NCBI RefSeq assembly: GCF_051020765.1
Contig: NC_134932.1
Location: forward strand, 11,160,001 to 11,224,000
DNA from: Lasioglossum baleicum
Lineage: Eukaryota > Arthropoda > Insecta > Hymenoptera > Halictidae
Direction of reading: 5' to 3'
Length of the DNA: 64,000 nucleotides
In this document: positions 8,957 to 22,538 of the stretch, piece by piece
Layout: every line of letters starts with the position of its first letter
How positions within the stretch are numbered: the first letter of the stretch is position 1
Made by a program: the position numbers and the translations under genes
The notes under the pieces: generated by a model
Seen by the model: only the letters and a program-made list of their open reading frames with translations
Databases searched by the model: none
Told to the model about the DNA's origin: nothing

Positions 8957-11900
8957 TGCTTTATTTTCTTTTCCGTATTATGCACGCGACCGTTATTTTA
9001 TTTACGGAGGTCGGTGTTTACCGTAATCTCGGTCGGTTAAATCAGCCAGTCAGATTTCCCGACGCAAACTTTCACCTTTATTCGCGGGAACAGCATTGCA
9101 AGTAGTCGGCGAGGAATAAGTTCTGTCGCTTACGATCCGTTTTCCTCATTTTCTCCGGAGAGAACCGCTTCCGTAATGGCCGCGCGAGATTCAGGGCGTA
9201 ATAATCTAGACGGCAGACGGAAGCCATTTTGGTGCGCATACTGATGTGCCGCGGCTCGATCATTACCCCGTGTTCCTTATTGTAAATATGGTCGATGAAC
9301 GCCGGGGATTTTCGTGTCGTGCATCCGCTCGTCCCGTTTCGACACGGCTCTTAATTTTTAGAATACTACGTCTCGGCGAATGATTATGTCTCATTTATTC
9401 TGAAACGCTTGCGCATGGTCTCGTATAATCGAATTTTTATACTGGAGGTTGCTTTTAAAGGGGTGGCTTGTGAACAGAATTGTCAACGTACAAACAAAAT
9501 GTATCACAATTCACACTGTACTACATAAATTTGAGGTCCAGAAAGTAAATATGTAGATAAACGCGCAGAGCGTGCAGAAATCGACGCTGTCTGGGCGTGT
9601 CGCGTGCATTCATCGCGGTTTGATAGTAATCCAGCCATAACAGGCGTTAGAGGACGGTAAGTCCGAGCGAAATACGAAGGATCTCGTGGACATGAGGCAT
9701 TAATCCGTTCCGCAGAAGAGGGGCGGCCGTTTTATTAAATTAAGATTAACGCGGCGAGCGGTTGCGGCTACGTGTTCTCGGAGTTCCTTCGGCGATTTTA
9801 ATGAGCCCGGGACGATCGGGACCCGAGGCGTTCCCTAATGAGTCGATTTTATAGTCGGCCGATTCTAGTCGGCGGAAAACAGGACCAATTAATTGCGAGA
9901 GCCGGCGTCTTTTATCCGGATTTATCGCGTCTACCCGAGTCCTCGTGCGACGTACGGACTTCTGCGTTCGGGATTATCGGCCGCCCGTAAAAGCAATTTA
10001 TTCGAATTCGCGATTTATTCGCGACGAAACCGCGCGTTTAATCGTCCCTCCAGCATTCGTTGTTTTCTGAAACCTGAAATGCTATCGGCGTATCCGCTCT
10101 GTCGTTCTTAAATTGACGAACTCTCGCTTAATTGCGGGCTGCGATCGATCCGGGAGCCTAACGATCGACTGCGAAGCCGATTAGCCGGTGATTTATCCCC
10201 GTTTAATTGATACTAACGAAGATTACGCGGGAGAGCGAGAGCCAGAGGCAGAACTGCGAAGGGAAATCGTGGATTTCGGTCGGAATATCAAATTTCCCGT
10301 TTCGGGCGTAACTCGGTTGCAACAAGCGGCAATGATAGCCGAAGCCAGAGAGCGCTCGGGATCACGAACAGCCTCTTGGTCTAAGCGGGCTGGATCGGGC
10401 GCAGAAGGTGGATGGGGATACGGCCCGATAAACACCGCATTACTCCACTGGAAGAGCATTTCTCGCGCCAACATACGGCCTACGAACGTAAGCTCGGTCA
10501 CCTATCGGCCGGGTTGATCTAGATTAGGACACTTAGCCGTAACAAATTTGAATCTGATTACTTCGAACGAGATTGGACGGACTTTGCCCCAGGATCGGCC
10601 CCGCTAAACAACCCACGACGATCCCGCACTCGTTCCCACCACGATTTTGCATTATTAGAACTTCTCTACAAATATTTACACGTTCCACACCGAACACTTC
10701 TAGTAGTTCTACATTTGTTAAATTTATCGTCATGGCGAAGAAAATGCGTTGAAGAACCGTGATCCGCACTCTAGATATTATATTTGCATATAATAAATGA
10801 TGCATATGATTCATCCACAATGCAATTCCACGAACACTCGATAACACAAACTCTACAATCCTGTGAAGATAAACTGATGCTTCCAGCCGGTTTAAAATCG
10901 AGTATCGAGCAGAGCTAGATTTTTCCGGGGGATTCGAAATCACCGAGGAGTCCCCCGGTAGCTGCTTATCGTCCTATGTAATTGTAACGATAATAGCCGT
11001 TGGGGCCGATAGAACGGAGAATTATCAAAATGTCCGAGCAGAGAGGGAACGATGAATCTTCCGGTTCGCGGGCTGATCAGTCGAACGGGATCGAAGTGGT
11101 CGCATCCCACAAATCCAGGCTCGGCCCTCCATATGCATATTTTCACAATATCGCACGGTCCCGTGTTGCCTCAGGATAGGTACACGTAGATCCCTCATAA
11201 GGGAGATATCGTTTCCGAATCAAATGACCCATTCCGTTTTAGTGGCGCCATTTAACCGACATCTATGCGCCTCTGGCCATCCGACACACGAGGTAACGTT
11301 ACACGACAAACATAGAAAGTCTCGCCAACGGGGGCTTTCGGCCCCCCATCCCTCGATAATACTCTCCCACCCAGCCGCGCAAACCAGCCGACCAGCTCTA
11401 CATATATCTCTCGCTCTCGCAACGGCTAGAGCAATTAACAGTTCTCTCGTTGATCATCTCGCCATTTGTTTCAGATTTTATCGGCGGCGCGTTGCTCGAC
11501 CGTTGATTGCGACTGTTGTCGCGCCGATCCACGCAACTTCGAATTTCACACGATCCCTTAAACCATCCACTACCACCCTCCAGTTATTGTTTTACGCTCT
11601 GCGCCATTTTCCCAAGACACGATTCTCCTCCCCCAAACCACTCAGAACTTCAAATTTTAACGCTCCGATGATAGACTGCGGCATCGGACACTTTATACAA
11701 GCCCGTAAAACAAACAATGTTTTGTAGACAAACGAATCACGCATTTTAAGCGTTCGCAGACCGGACATTTCGAAATGCTGAGCTGGAAGAACGATCTGCT
11801 ACAGCAGTCAGTCCCGCGCCACGTCTTCGTCAGCTTGTAAATTAAGTTTCCGAAAAATCCTGGAGGACTTCGCGATGTAGAGTGTCCTGTGGTCGGAGCA

Positions 11901-12477
11901 ATGAGTAAAGCCTCCGGGAAATAATGGTCGGCATGAAGAGCTGGACACTAAGGAAGTTGGGTACGGTCCATTACCGGCATCGAAGTTAGCGGATAGTTGG
12001 ACGTTTTAAGGAATACCAGGGCTCCGGGCAAGTTGGCGAGGAGCGCGTTTCCTCGACCTTCCGCCCTTCGCACTAACTTAGCATTGCCTGCTTAGAAAAT
12101 AAGAGGAGGTCGACCGACGGCTGTGTAACAGCATCTGGGACCACATCCAACGCCTCCGGATAAGATGGTTCTCTCGCTGGAAGGTATGGGGGCAAATCGG
12201 CGGGGGTGGAACACGTGTTCGATGTTCCGGGTGCGGAGAGGTAAGAGGTGTGGGTGGCTGGCAGAAAAATAACGTAGGGCGAGGGCACCGGATGTAGTAG
12301 GTAAGACGTCGTTACGCGCATCCGGCGCGTCCTACAGAATCCGAATCCGAAGTTACCAAGTCGAACCCGACGGCGAGCCATTCGGAGAGTTCTCTGTTTA
12401 TACGAAAGGCTACGAGGACACCTTATAAAAACTCTAAATCATCCCCCCTCCCACTATCTCTCTCTTCTGGATCGCGG
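8957..12477. other. CpG-rich unique-looking stretch, no supported gene
   Basis: Overlapping frames on both strands (for example 10188-10517 plus with 10223-10501 minus, and 11224-11727 plus) share no features with known proteins. No paired transposon ends, tRNA-like B boxes or long repeats were seen. Confidence 0.5.
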
Positions 12478-12492
12478 GAGAGAGAGAGAGAG
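12478..12492. repeat. (AG)n microsatellite
   Basis: A short AG dinucleotide run follows a CT-rich tract (12445-12468). Confidence 0.85.
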
Positions 12493-15400
12493 GATATTAA
12501 TGGCGTTTTCGTCGGCCGTTCTCATTTATTCCGGGAGAGGAGAATCCGCGATGGCAGCCGGCGGCGGCGGGAAGACCAGCCGCCTTTCCAATCTGGCAAC
12601 CGACCAAATTGGAAAGCGCGCAGTTGCGAAGTTTTCCCTTCGCCCGGTAGACTTGGCCCGACTTCGAACCGAGCCAGGAATATGTATTACGGCAAAGTAA
12701 TCCAATCCCGGTGAATGTTACCGTGGCTTCCATTGATTCATCGGACAATCTGCGAGAGAGCGCTTAGAGTACTCTCTCCCACCCCTCGGTGAAGAGTACA
12801 GACAAAGGAATTACAGGATATTCGGCTGTCCGCGGGACCTTGGACCATCCGCGCCACGAAAAACACCCTAGAATCTTCTGGGTTAACGGTTTGCTCCTGG
12901 TGAGACTTAAAATGTCACTCTGCTACTTCAGAATAGATTAAACGACGGAAAGAAGCCTCTAATAATCCCTAAAATAATTTCGAAGAATGTACAATTAACA
13001 GAGTGCGATGGTTAAACCGCCTCGGCAGGACTCGCGACTGTCCCAATCGTCTTTCACTCTGGCGGAAGACCCGCCGTCTCGGAGATATCAAGCAGAAATC
13101 ACGCTGATGGCAGCCTAAATCTCTCGGATAGCTTCGGCAAACACCGAAGGCTAGCGTCCCGATTTTCTGCTGAGTCCACGTAACGCCTGCGATTTCTCGC
13201 GCGTTCACGACTAGACTTACTGAACGACCGTAGCGCATTCGAGGCTATGCGATGGTTGGACACTGGGCCAAGGTGATCGATCAGGATCCTCGGGGCTCTA
13301 GAATGTCCTGCTGGAACGGGATTCGCTGCGATCGGCGCATAGGTTACAAGCTGGCGGTGATCCAAATTGAAAAATACATTCACGAGGTTTTCTTTGCCCT
13401 TTCCGGGGGCTGGAAAAGAGTGGCGAGGGCGAAGGGAGCCGAATGATATAATGGATCGTGGAAAATGCGGGTTGAAAGTTAGGGGTTCAAGGGGCTGTCT
13501 CTCTCTTTGCTCTTACTCTCTCACTCTCTCTCTCCAGACATAGGGGCGGCGAGTTAGGGGCGGGGGTGGATTTATAATGAAAGCCGTGGAGTTGGACTTG
13601 GATTTGTGAGGGTACTACAGCCCTCCCAGCCTGGCCAAAGAGGCAGCCACCCATCCAAAGAGGCAGTGATCCACGGTGAACCAGCCGATGGGAACCAGAG
13701 GGAACTAGAGGGAACCGGAGTGGGCAGGGATACCCGACAAGGAATCCAATCGCCACGTGATCTGTATAATAGCCGTGCTAAACCTCTCTACCCTTCCCTA
13801 CATCCCCGTGCGCGATATCCCACGGGTGGAATTGCAAATAACAAACGTCTGCCTATCACCTCCGACCATCCCCGAGCCTACAATGTCGCCAACATCTCCG
13901 CAAGAGTTGCCAAAACGAATTGCAGACTAGGTTTTGCAGGTCGGCTCTGCGTGGTACATGCGGTATAGGTTGAACGAGACAGAGAGACGCTCGTGAAACG
14001 GAGCCATAAATCCGTACAAGTTAGCCGGTGCAGCTGCAACCACGAGATGGCTACGGCTTAATTAACCTACGACGCGAGGCACTAGACCGGAAGCGGTTTA
14101 ATGAGGTTGCACGGGATCGGACGGCACGCACGTGAAATTTTGAAATGGGAAATTAGCTGAGAAACTGTTTCACAAGAGGAGCCTGATCGTTCCGAGAGAT
14201 TTGACGCCACCGGTGTTCTGCCGTGGATCGTGAACAGCGTTAATTCTCGGACGATGGTTGGCACGCTGTGAATCGGGTTCGATCTTTTGTTAGACGTCGT
14301 TTGATTCGTTTTACACTTCATTCGAGTCGCACGTACTTTGTAAAAACTATGTAAACTATGTAAATCGATGAGGAAGATTCGGAGAAATCGGAAGTGCAAA
14401 TTCTGTTTGAAGATGTGCTGCAGGCTATCTCGACAGTGGTAGGACACGAGGAATGAAGTTGACGTCCGCGCGGACTCTGTCGGCGGATTAGTCGCGACGC
14501 GTTATAACGTAAGCGTTGATGAGAGGAAGGTACATTCGTGACCGAGACTAGGATGTGCTCCAGCAGTCCCTCAGTGGCTCGTTAAGGCATTTGCATTTCA
14601 TTTCGTCCCTCCCATCCTCCCCTTCGCCCCTCGTTGCTTCCACGGCAGCAGCCCCTCTTTTCCCGTATAAATATTAATGCAACATCCTCCTCTCTCGGGG
14701 GGTTTTTGTTCCTCTTCTGTCCTGAAGAGCGGCGCCCTCCTTCTACCGAGTACTTTGAATGCTGATGCGCTGGCCTCCGCAGCGTCCTTTCTTCTCTTCT
14801 CCCTGTCTTTGTCTCTCTTTCTATCTCTCTCGACTCTTGCCAGCCCGAGCGGAACGCTCGCGCACGCACACACACACGAGCCACGTTCTTTAATGAAATA
14901 CGATTTACGAATATTTCCGAGAGAGGAGAACAAAATTAGAGTAAGAGAGAGGGGGAAAGAGGAACAGCTTCACGGTTTGTTTACCGTTCGGCTGTTTCGG
15001 ATCGCGGGAAATGGCGGGTGAAGTCAGCTCGATGGCCCTGAAACGGCCGTTAGTCTACGCGGGACTGCCGCTCGATGCGCACGACATAATTGTGACCATT
15101 GCTTACTGTGTACTGTTTTCTTTACGGAACGACCCCCCGGAAAATGTCCCCGGGCTCTGAAAAACTTTTACGGGGCTGTTTTCGACTAGAAACGACGCTG
15201 CCGGGTCGCATTAATTGTGACCGCGCCACGCTGTTCAAATTGAAATTTAGCTGACCGACTGGAGAAGCTTTTCCTATCTCCTGCGACCAAAGACGCACTT
15301 TCTCGAACGTGGCCCTCGCTCGAACCAATCTCGAGTTCCTTAATAAAAAAAAATGTACGGCTGCCACTAGAACGAAAATCTGAGGGAAATTAAATTAATG

Positions 15401-16642
15401 AAACTGCTGGTAATCTATTGAAAGGTTTCTGAACGCGTCTATGATTGGACAGAGAGTCTCCGACACCCATGAATATTTTTAAACAAACCGTAACATGGTG
15501 ACATTTAAGAGAATGAGTGAAATTAGTAACAGCATAAAGGTATAATGGCCGCCAGTGAATTTCGGTCAGCGAAGAATTTAATAAATTCTGACCGGAGAAC
15601 GTTTACTCCAGATTATCGAGCAACCCGTAATCAATAATTTACCTCTGTCCACGCCAGGCAAATTAATTACAGTGTAAAGACCGTCGAGGGGTGGCGGCCA
15701 TTTAAGTGTGCGATTTCCCGGCAAAGCATGGTCTCGGCTTGCATATCTAAGATGCTGGTGGCGGTGAAAACCGCGGGATAGAAAGGCGAGTCTGTGGGGC
15801 GGGTACGGCGGGTCTGGAAAAAAGGGGGAAGAAGAAAAAGAAAGTAAGATGGAAGCGGATGTATGTCGGGCACGTAGCCGCGGGGATTGCCTCGATGTGC
15901 CATAGAGGCAATCATGCCGGCAATGCAGAGGCCCATCTTACCACGTTACCGCCCTGCATATACCTACCCCCGGCTATTCCGTATATATTTACTGTCTCCG
16001 TACTTCCACAAACCGTGGCCTCCCTTCTCTGTGTCCGTGTGCCCGTGTCTGTCTGGCTCTTTCTCGTTTTCTCCTTCGCCGCTTCTCCTGCACCGTCACG
16101 TACCTCAAAAGAAATTCGCGGGAGACGCGGAAATCCGAACGTGAAAATACGGAACAGCCGACCTGTCCTCGCATTCTAATACCGACCCGGCTTGGATTTA
16201 GGGGAGGACGCGCCTCACACATTTTAATTGCTGTCATCGTAACCCTGTAGTTTCCTCAATACACCCCCTTGAAATCTCTTCGCGGTGTCAACGTGAAAAC
16301 GCCGCGTTTTCCCTACCCGCAGCAAGATTTCCGACGAATATATTTCCCTTCGTCGGTTTCGTGCGAATTTCTCTGCGACGATTTCGCACGAATTCTTCAC
16401 CGATTGCGGTGGCTATTGTCCATCAACCGTGACCGTGATTTATCACAGTGATCGCCGAATCACGATTTCAATTATCATATTAACCCCTTGTGCTACGATT
16501 TATTTTACAATTGCGGTGATTGATAGTACGACGTACTTCTTTGACGTACGAAATTTCGTAGAGTATTTAAGATCGATATTCGAACAGCAGTAAAAATCTT
16601 TTTATCTTTTTTGAAATGTTTAAACGAGCTTAACTTTCTATT
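12493..16642. other. Unannotated unique-looking stretch
   Basis: No gene supported. It contains pyrimidine-rich tracts (13496-13535; 14780-14835), whose translated frames are Ser/Leu or Arg/Glu-rich by composition alone. A GCCATAAATCCG motif at 14003 recurs elsewhere in the window. From about 16.45 kb the sequence becomes AT-rich. Confidence 0.5.
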
Positions 16643-16747
16643 ATTATAAGCTAATAGAGATTCCCAGCAAAATCAAACAGTTTTACGAGTCATAAATCTT
16701 TTATTATAAAATATGTTCAGTGAATAACAGTCGTAAGACAACTAGTA
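16643..16747 (+). repeat. Direct repeat, copy A (about 105 bp)
   Basis: Starting ATTATAAGCTAATAGAGAT, this is almost identical to 17074-17186, including CAAAATCAAACAGTTTTACG and AAATATGTTCAGTGAATAAC. Copy A lacks about 7 bp present in B after GAGAT. The two starts are 431 bp apart. Confidence 0.9.
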
Positions 16748-16761
16748 GTGGACAAAAATTT

Positions 16762-16894
16762 AAAGACACTCTAAAAAAGACGATGACTATTTTAATATTG
16801 TACTATACGATTTGAAATTTTTTGGGAAGCTAGAGCAATTAGTTTACTACAGTATGCGAATAGATTTTTTCAAAAATTGCAGTTGATCGGAATT
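16762..16894 (+). mobile_element. Half of a mariner-type miniature element (TTCGGACGCTCT family arm)
   Basis: This aligns with the left arm of the element at 60827-61201: a CTCTAAA core, then TTTTAATATTGTACTATACG, AGCAATTAGTTTACTACAG and TTGATCGGAATT. Only one arm is present, and the terminal bases differ (AAAGACACTCTAA). The insertion of the miniature element at 16903 lies 8 bp past its end. Confidence 0.75.
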
Positions 16895-16902
16895 ATTATA
16901 AG

Positions 16903-17073
16903 TAGACTGCGGATTTTATGCACTTATGACAAAAATGGGGAGGTGTAATTTGAAATAGCAAAAATATCAGGAAGATTTAAATATACCATTATATTATTTT
17001 CAACCTACTAAACACTCCAGTTTGTTGAAATTCAGGTAAGAAATTTTTATTTTGCATACAGATCCGCAGTCTA
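16903..17073. mobile_element. 171-bp hAT miniature element (TAGACTGCGGAT family)
   Basis: The inverted ends are TAGACTGCGGATTTTATGCA and, on the minus strand, TAGACTGCGGATCTGTATGC. It is flanked by a perfect 8-bp duplication ATTATAAG (16895-16902 and 17074-17081) that fits nTnnnnAn. Read on the minus strand it is homologous along its length to 61608-61810 (AAAATAATATA interior, CATTTTTGT near the end). It is non-coding. Confidence 0.92.
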
Positions 17074-17186
17074 ATTATAAGCTAATAGAGATCAGTCAGA
17101 TTTCAGCAAAATCAAACAGTTTTACGAGTCATAAATCTTTTATTATAAAATATGTTCAGTGAATAACAATCGTAGGACAAATAGTA
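17074..17186 (+). repeat. Direct repeat, copy B
   Basis: This is the partner of 16643-16747. Its first 8 bases double as the right target duplication of the miniature element at 16903-17073. In copy A the same ATTATAAG is uninterrupted, so copy A resembles the empty site on its right side. Confidence 0.9.
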
Positions 17187-20100
17187 CAGTCATTGGCACA
17201 GTAAGAAGTAAACGTTAAACAGGCTATTTGTTTTATAATTAAACATATACCAACTTCTGTTATGAAAACTTACAACGTTGCTTCGAAATATAAATAAGAA
17301 GCAATATAAAATGATTTTCTATACCAGAAATTCTTAATACAATATTTGCCATTTAAATCAAAAGTGCCAGCAATAGTACAGTTTACCCTACATCGAAACG
17401 GACCCAATTCCTTGCTAGAGCAATCGCACGAGCAGCTTAAAAATTCGCGTTCTCCTATCAATTGTAAGAGACTTTGCTCGCGAATAAAACTGTCCAGCAT
17501 CCCCCCGGAAGGGAAATACTGTTATGTCGAGCGTGATCTATTTTATAGAGGATCTTTCCCGGCGAATCCTTTCCGCCATCCTGAATCGGCATCGTGGATC
17601 GTGCATCGCGACAATTTACGCCGTCGAATAATCTGATCTAGAAGAAAGGAGAGTTTAGAGAAGGCGTTTCCCTCCCGAATACATTCGCACGCGAATTCGC
17701 CTCCGGTGAAAATAGCTCGCTCACGTATCCCCGGTAGATACCGTTAAGGTGGCCGAATGGATGGCACCTTAAATTAGCATTAGGCGACGTATCCGTAGTT
17801 ACGATCGGGTAATTTAGCTTCCGCGGCCATTGCATGCCACCTACGTCACCAACTAGTAAGCCGAGAAGACTGGCGGGATTCGTTTTCCCTTTGCAATGAA
17901 GATCTAGGTGGCTGAGGCATTTAGGTTGCCGCGTTAACCGTGCCGTCTCGTAGACTTGACGTACTTTATTCCGGCTCACTCGTTCATTCCAATCGGACCA
18001 AGGAGAAATTTGTCTGGGATCCCTCGATCACTTTGCAGACAATTTTTATTTTGCGATAACTCCCAAAATTCTTCACCCCTGAATCATCCTACAGAGGGGT
18101 CTCGGCAATTACTAGAAAAGCGTTCCAAGATGAAAATGAATCCCAGAAAGAAGGCGAGTGAATCGGGATAATTGAATGCCGGCAAAGTGGATGAGCGTCT
18201 GCGATTAGCGGGGGTGATTCGTTTCTCGTTAACCGGGGGGACGTAGGGGGCTGATAAAGCATCGGCTCTGGAGCGGAATATGATCCCGGACGGCGTGGTA
18301 TCGTCGTCGGATTCGGAGGCCTGGCATTAGTGAGTCGCGAGGGTGATTCTAGGGAAGCTCTCTATAGTAAAAGCTGCCGGCACGAGGCGACGGTAGCTCA
18401 CCAGCGTTTCATTAGCGGAAGATGCTCCCCGCGGGGGCGTACAGAAAGGGACGAGGATGTTGTGGAAGAACGGAGACGGTCGTAGAACCCCATCGGAGTG
18501 AGAGAGAGAGAAAGAGAGCGACGGTTGGCTCGAGCTCGGTGAAGAAGGTGGGACGGGGTGGTTGGAGGCGGGAAAGCGAGATTAGAATCCCGTGCATGGT
18601 TGGAGGCGCATATATCGGCGAATAACTCACGTCCAACGGCGTGTATCTTCCTCCCGGATAGCTTTTCCTTATTCGCCCGATCTCGAAAATGTGATAAAGT
18701 CGTTACGGGCCGGTTTAATTCATCCCCTTAATGGCGGGGCCGCGCCACCGGGCGAGCCGAGCGTTATTAATTACCATACTGTCGGAGGAGAGCTGGTTTA
18801 TACGAGACGAGGGGTATCCCCCATATTTATCGGGCACAGTTTTCAAATAGTTTTATCCGGCGGGCTACGGGCGTCTTCTTCGATAACCGAGTCTGGTTTA
18901 TGGATAATCGAGACCCGCTACCGGGGATGACTATAACTATCGATCGCCCCGCGGAACACCGGACGACGATGTTACTACCATCGGATCGCTACTGCGACAA
19001 CCATGGAGCCTATACCATGGAAAAAAAAGTATCTACAGACTACCGGCGGATAAGATTGCGTTAATAGTATCGTGGACTCCGGAGTGCGAACGAGATACTG
19101 ATGAGACCTTCGGGAGCTGAACGCTGCCAGATAATATTCATGAGCACGCGATGAGAGCTCGCGGGACACTCGTTAGCCTCGTAATCAACGCGGCTACGAC
19201 GGGGGATAAGCCTTCTGTTCGCACCTTGCACTTGTGTGTCGCAGGGGCCACAAAGACTGCGCTGTGTCCTTGTGTAATTCGTTAGACGACGCATCTGTAA
19301 TTGCAGGTGTAGCTTCATTTAAAATCACTGGAAATTTACGACTGGGGGAAGTGAAGCGCTAAATTGTTCTCGTCATAAAATAAATCGCCACGATTCTAAT
19401 TTTCATGGGCAACCGAGTTGGCGGTGACCAGCGATGGCCTCCGAGCGTCTCCAAAGCAATTTCGAAGCCGCAGGAGATTAAATCGAGGGCAAAGCAGCGC
19501 GGAAAAATGACGAAAGGGTGTAGCAGGGCGTAGGGAAGAGGGGGTTGGTCTCGCGTCAATTTCGGCGGGCACGGTAAAGCAATTTAATCGGCGTCCGCGG
19601 ACACTAGGGCGGCGCAATGGCGCCAATGACATTTACATCCGCGCGAAGCGAGCAGACAAAAGAGAAACGGACAGTCGAGATACGTCAGCGGAATCGCCAG
19701 CGACCGGGCCAGAGTCCGCTTTGATGGGGTTCCACGGGTCGCCGGTACGCTCGTTTCGCAGTAGCATAAATGAGAGGTGAGATTAAACCGGGGGTGACGT
19801 ATGGTGCTCGTCGCGCAGCCCCAGCAACTGCCGTTCCGCCCGGCTCTTTTTTCCGTTTTTCTTTTCCCTCTTCTCCCCTCCCTTTTCATTGTTCGTTTTT
19901 CCACGGACAACTCTCTCTCCCCTCTCTCTTTCTCTCTGTCCCTCGCACCGGCTCGCCTTCCCGTGATTTTTTCCCGTTACGCTCGCTCCCCCGGTAATGG
20001 AAGAAACATAGAGGGATCACGGATCCGAATGAACACGTTAAAACGCGGAAACGAAAAGCAAAAGCGTGGGAGGGCCCACCCTCGGGCTGACGGGGGTTGC

Positions 20101-20359
20101 CGAGGATATGGGGAACCGCGGATAAATAACGCGTCGCAGGAACGCGCGCAAAAATAAACATGCGGACAAAGAAGCCCTGCAAACCTAACGACGCGATTGC
20201 GATCCGCCGACCACCCCTCACGAAAATTCGCTGGGGGAAAAATGGAGTGCGGATCGAAATACCTCGGACGTATTTATTATGGCGGAGGGAGCACACCGAA
20301 ATTTAGGGAGTTCAATTCACTGGCGTGGTTCGTCCTTTTTTTTCTTGACCTGTTGAGGA
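17187..20359. other. Unannotated unique-looking stretch
   Basis: No gene supported. GC-rich segments occur at 18.2-19.0 kb and 19.4-20.3 kb. A purine run at 18500-18518 and a pyrimidine tract at 19845-19945 account for the longer frames there. No paired transposon ends were seen. Confidence 0.5.
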
Positions 20360-20383
20360 GAGTCCGATTTTAGAATCGGACTC
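20360..20383. repeat. Perfect 10-bp hairpin, terminator-like shape
   Basis: GAGTCCGATT (20360-20369), loop TTAG and AATCGGACTC (20374-20383) form a perfect stem. No transcript or gene is known next to it, so no role can be assigned. Confidence 0.85.
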
Positions 20384-20922
20384 ATTCCGTTTTTACACGC
20401 GCTGTATGGGATCATCGAGGACATTTTTGTGTGGGGATAAGTAGACTTTGAAAACGCATTATTGCAAATGCATGTTTGCGTTGATGTATCGAGTGTAGCA
20501 AATTTAGTTACGACCTAATAAATGCAAGAAAGTTGGAAGAGTACTCTCGGCGTCATAAATCTCCACGTTTCTGTCTTATTTCTACAGTCGTACAAGAATT
20601 ACATTAACACATACTCTCGCGAATACCCATTAATCTCCCACCTTTTTTACTTACTGCAAGCATGAAAGAACTCTCCCAACTGAAGATTGAGAAGAACAAA
20701 TGCTACGTTCCCTTAAAAAGACGGCTCCCAGCGATCGTGCAGGAGTAATATCGCAGGCCAAGACAGCCAAGAGAGGAAAACCTGAAATTCTCTTGAAAAT
20801 CCGGGCGAGATCCGGACTTAATCAGCCGGAGATCGCGAACGGGTCTGAGAGGCCGTCTCGCAGACTCATTCTCATACTGATGCAGATACGTCGAGAGCGT
20901 CGTCGCGACAAGAGAGGAGTCT
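20384..20922. other. Unannotated stretch
   Basis: Mixed composition. No gene or repeat recognised. Confidence 0.5.
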
Positions 20923-20950
20923 GAGAGAGAGAGAGAGAGGGAGAGAGAGA
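20923..20950. repeat. (AG)n microsatellite
   Basis: A GA dinucleotide run with a single GG interruption, in a purine-rich section. Confidence 0.95.
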
Positions 20951-22503
20951 AGGAGAGTGGAGGATCACGGATGCGGGGCAAGTGCTCAAAGCCAGAAGAG
21001 GAGCCAGTGGACAACGAGAGGACCGCGTCGTTTGGTCAGAGGGTGTTCGTATATATGCCAACACGTGGGATTAACTTGTATCCCGTAAAGCCGCCCGCCG
21101 CCAGCATACAAAGGTGGCTCGTAAGTCTCGCCGGATACCTGGCTAACGAAAATTACGATCTTACTAGCACGAGATTCTACTGTACCGGCACATTAGTTTC
21201 CTCGGCGTGTCCTCCAGCCCCCGTCCCCCGCCTGTCCCCCTTTGACCACCATATCCCATCGCTCCTGCCCCCCATAAGCTACGTTTTCTCCTCGCCTACG
21301 CGACTCGGTACGCCTACCAGGAGAGAGAAGACCAGCCACTCTATCTCTCTCTCTCTCCCTCCGATGTCCCTGTGACTTTTTCCATCTTCGACGTCTCTTG
21401 TATTCACGGCGATAACTCTACCGACCAGCGCCGATATCTCAGTGGAAGCTATGACGAAGATCATGGGAAGCAGCGGGGGCTCTTTCTTCTTGCCACGCAG
21501 ATCCCATCGGGCTGCCGGCGCGGATATAATTACCCCGTGGGAGAAAGAGTTCGCGAATTATGGGGGTTGCGCCCCGGGAACGAGACTCGGAACCCCTCGC
21601 TGCCTGAGAGCGTTCCGGTGCCTCGTAATTATGAGGAGAAGACTGCCAGAACTGTAATTTCTCGAACTCGATTCGGAAGAACTTGAGGAGAAGCGAATTC
21701 AAGGGAGTTTGTTTCATCAACTTGCGGGTCGAATTAAAATAGTAATTAAATCGTGGGAGCGGTCTACTGAATTGGAGGGAGAACGAAAGTGGATTGAGAA
21801 TTCTGTTCATCATCGCAGTCGGGATCGATCCAGACCGGATGCGGCCTGAATGAAAATAAAATCGGGTGGAAAATTGTTTGTGTAGAGCACGGACAAAGTA
21901 GTACATTCGCGCAGGAAAATTTCGCCGGATACGGGGGAAAAAACGGCTAGTCAACGACCAATTAGGGCGCGCAGGTCCCCTGAATTTTAATAGTGGAAGG
22001 CAGGAGGTCGGTCGCCGGTCGGCGCGAATAAAGTTGGAGCGCGAATAGAAGAAACGGTCCGGAACTGGATAGAAGTTCGATCCTATGATATTCGTAGCCA
22101 ATCGAGCCGTCCAATAAATGCAGATCGACGGGTGTACCTGTCCCGCCGCGCCGGAAAAACCGTTTCCTTCTCTGGTCCTCTTTCCGCCTTTTATCCTCGA
22201 CACACACACACATATACATATATATGTATATATATACAATTTTTTGTTACTCTTGCGAGAAGGGAGAGAGAGAAGAAGGGGAGGGACGAGAGAGAGAGAG
22301 AATTTAGCGTCGCCATTATGCAGAACGGGTTGTATTGGCAGAGCCTCAATCCCAATTCCCAGGGATAGCTAGCTGGTCGAATGGCAAAGCCAAACAAACC
22401 TTATTTATGTCTCAATTAAAGCCGGGAATGGGATGCACCCTCGATGGAGCGGCTCCAGACAATAAAGCAGTCGAAAGAGGGAGGCGGGGGAGTGGGAGGA
22501 CGA

Positions 22504-22505
<2 letters not shown>
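20951..22505. other. Unannotated stretch containing the longest open frame in the window
   Basis: A 266-codon minus-strand frame (21439-22239) begins in a TATA/CACA simple tract near 22200-22240. It translates to a basic, composition-driven sequence without a recognisable domain. I do not call it a gene. The (CA)/(TA) tract lies at about 22201-22240. Confidence 0.45.

Positions 22506-22534
<29 letters not shown>
22506..22534. repeat. (AG)n microsatellite
   Basis: An uninterrupted AG run leads into a purine-rich, G-rich tract that extends to about 22.7 kb. Confidence 0.95.

Positions 22535-22538
<4 letters not shown>

Noticed and set aside
16743..16762. A full mariner-type element starting at TAGTGGACAAAAA
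   Set aside because: Only one arm aligns with the family and the terminal bases differ; no right end is present, so it is annotated as a half element only.
21439..22239. Longest open frame, 266 codons, minus strand
   Set aside because: Starts in a TA/CA simple tract, no recognisable domain, skewed Arg/Ser/Phe composition and no promoter or splice support.
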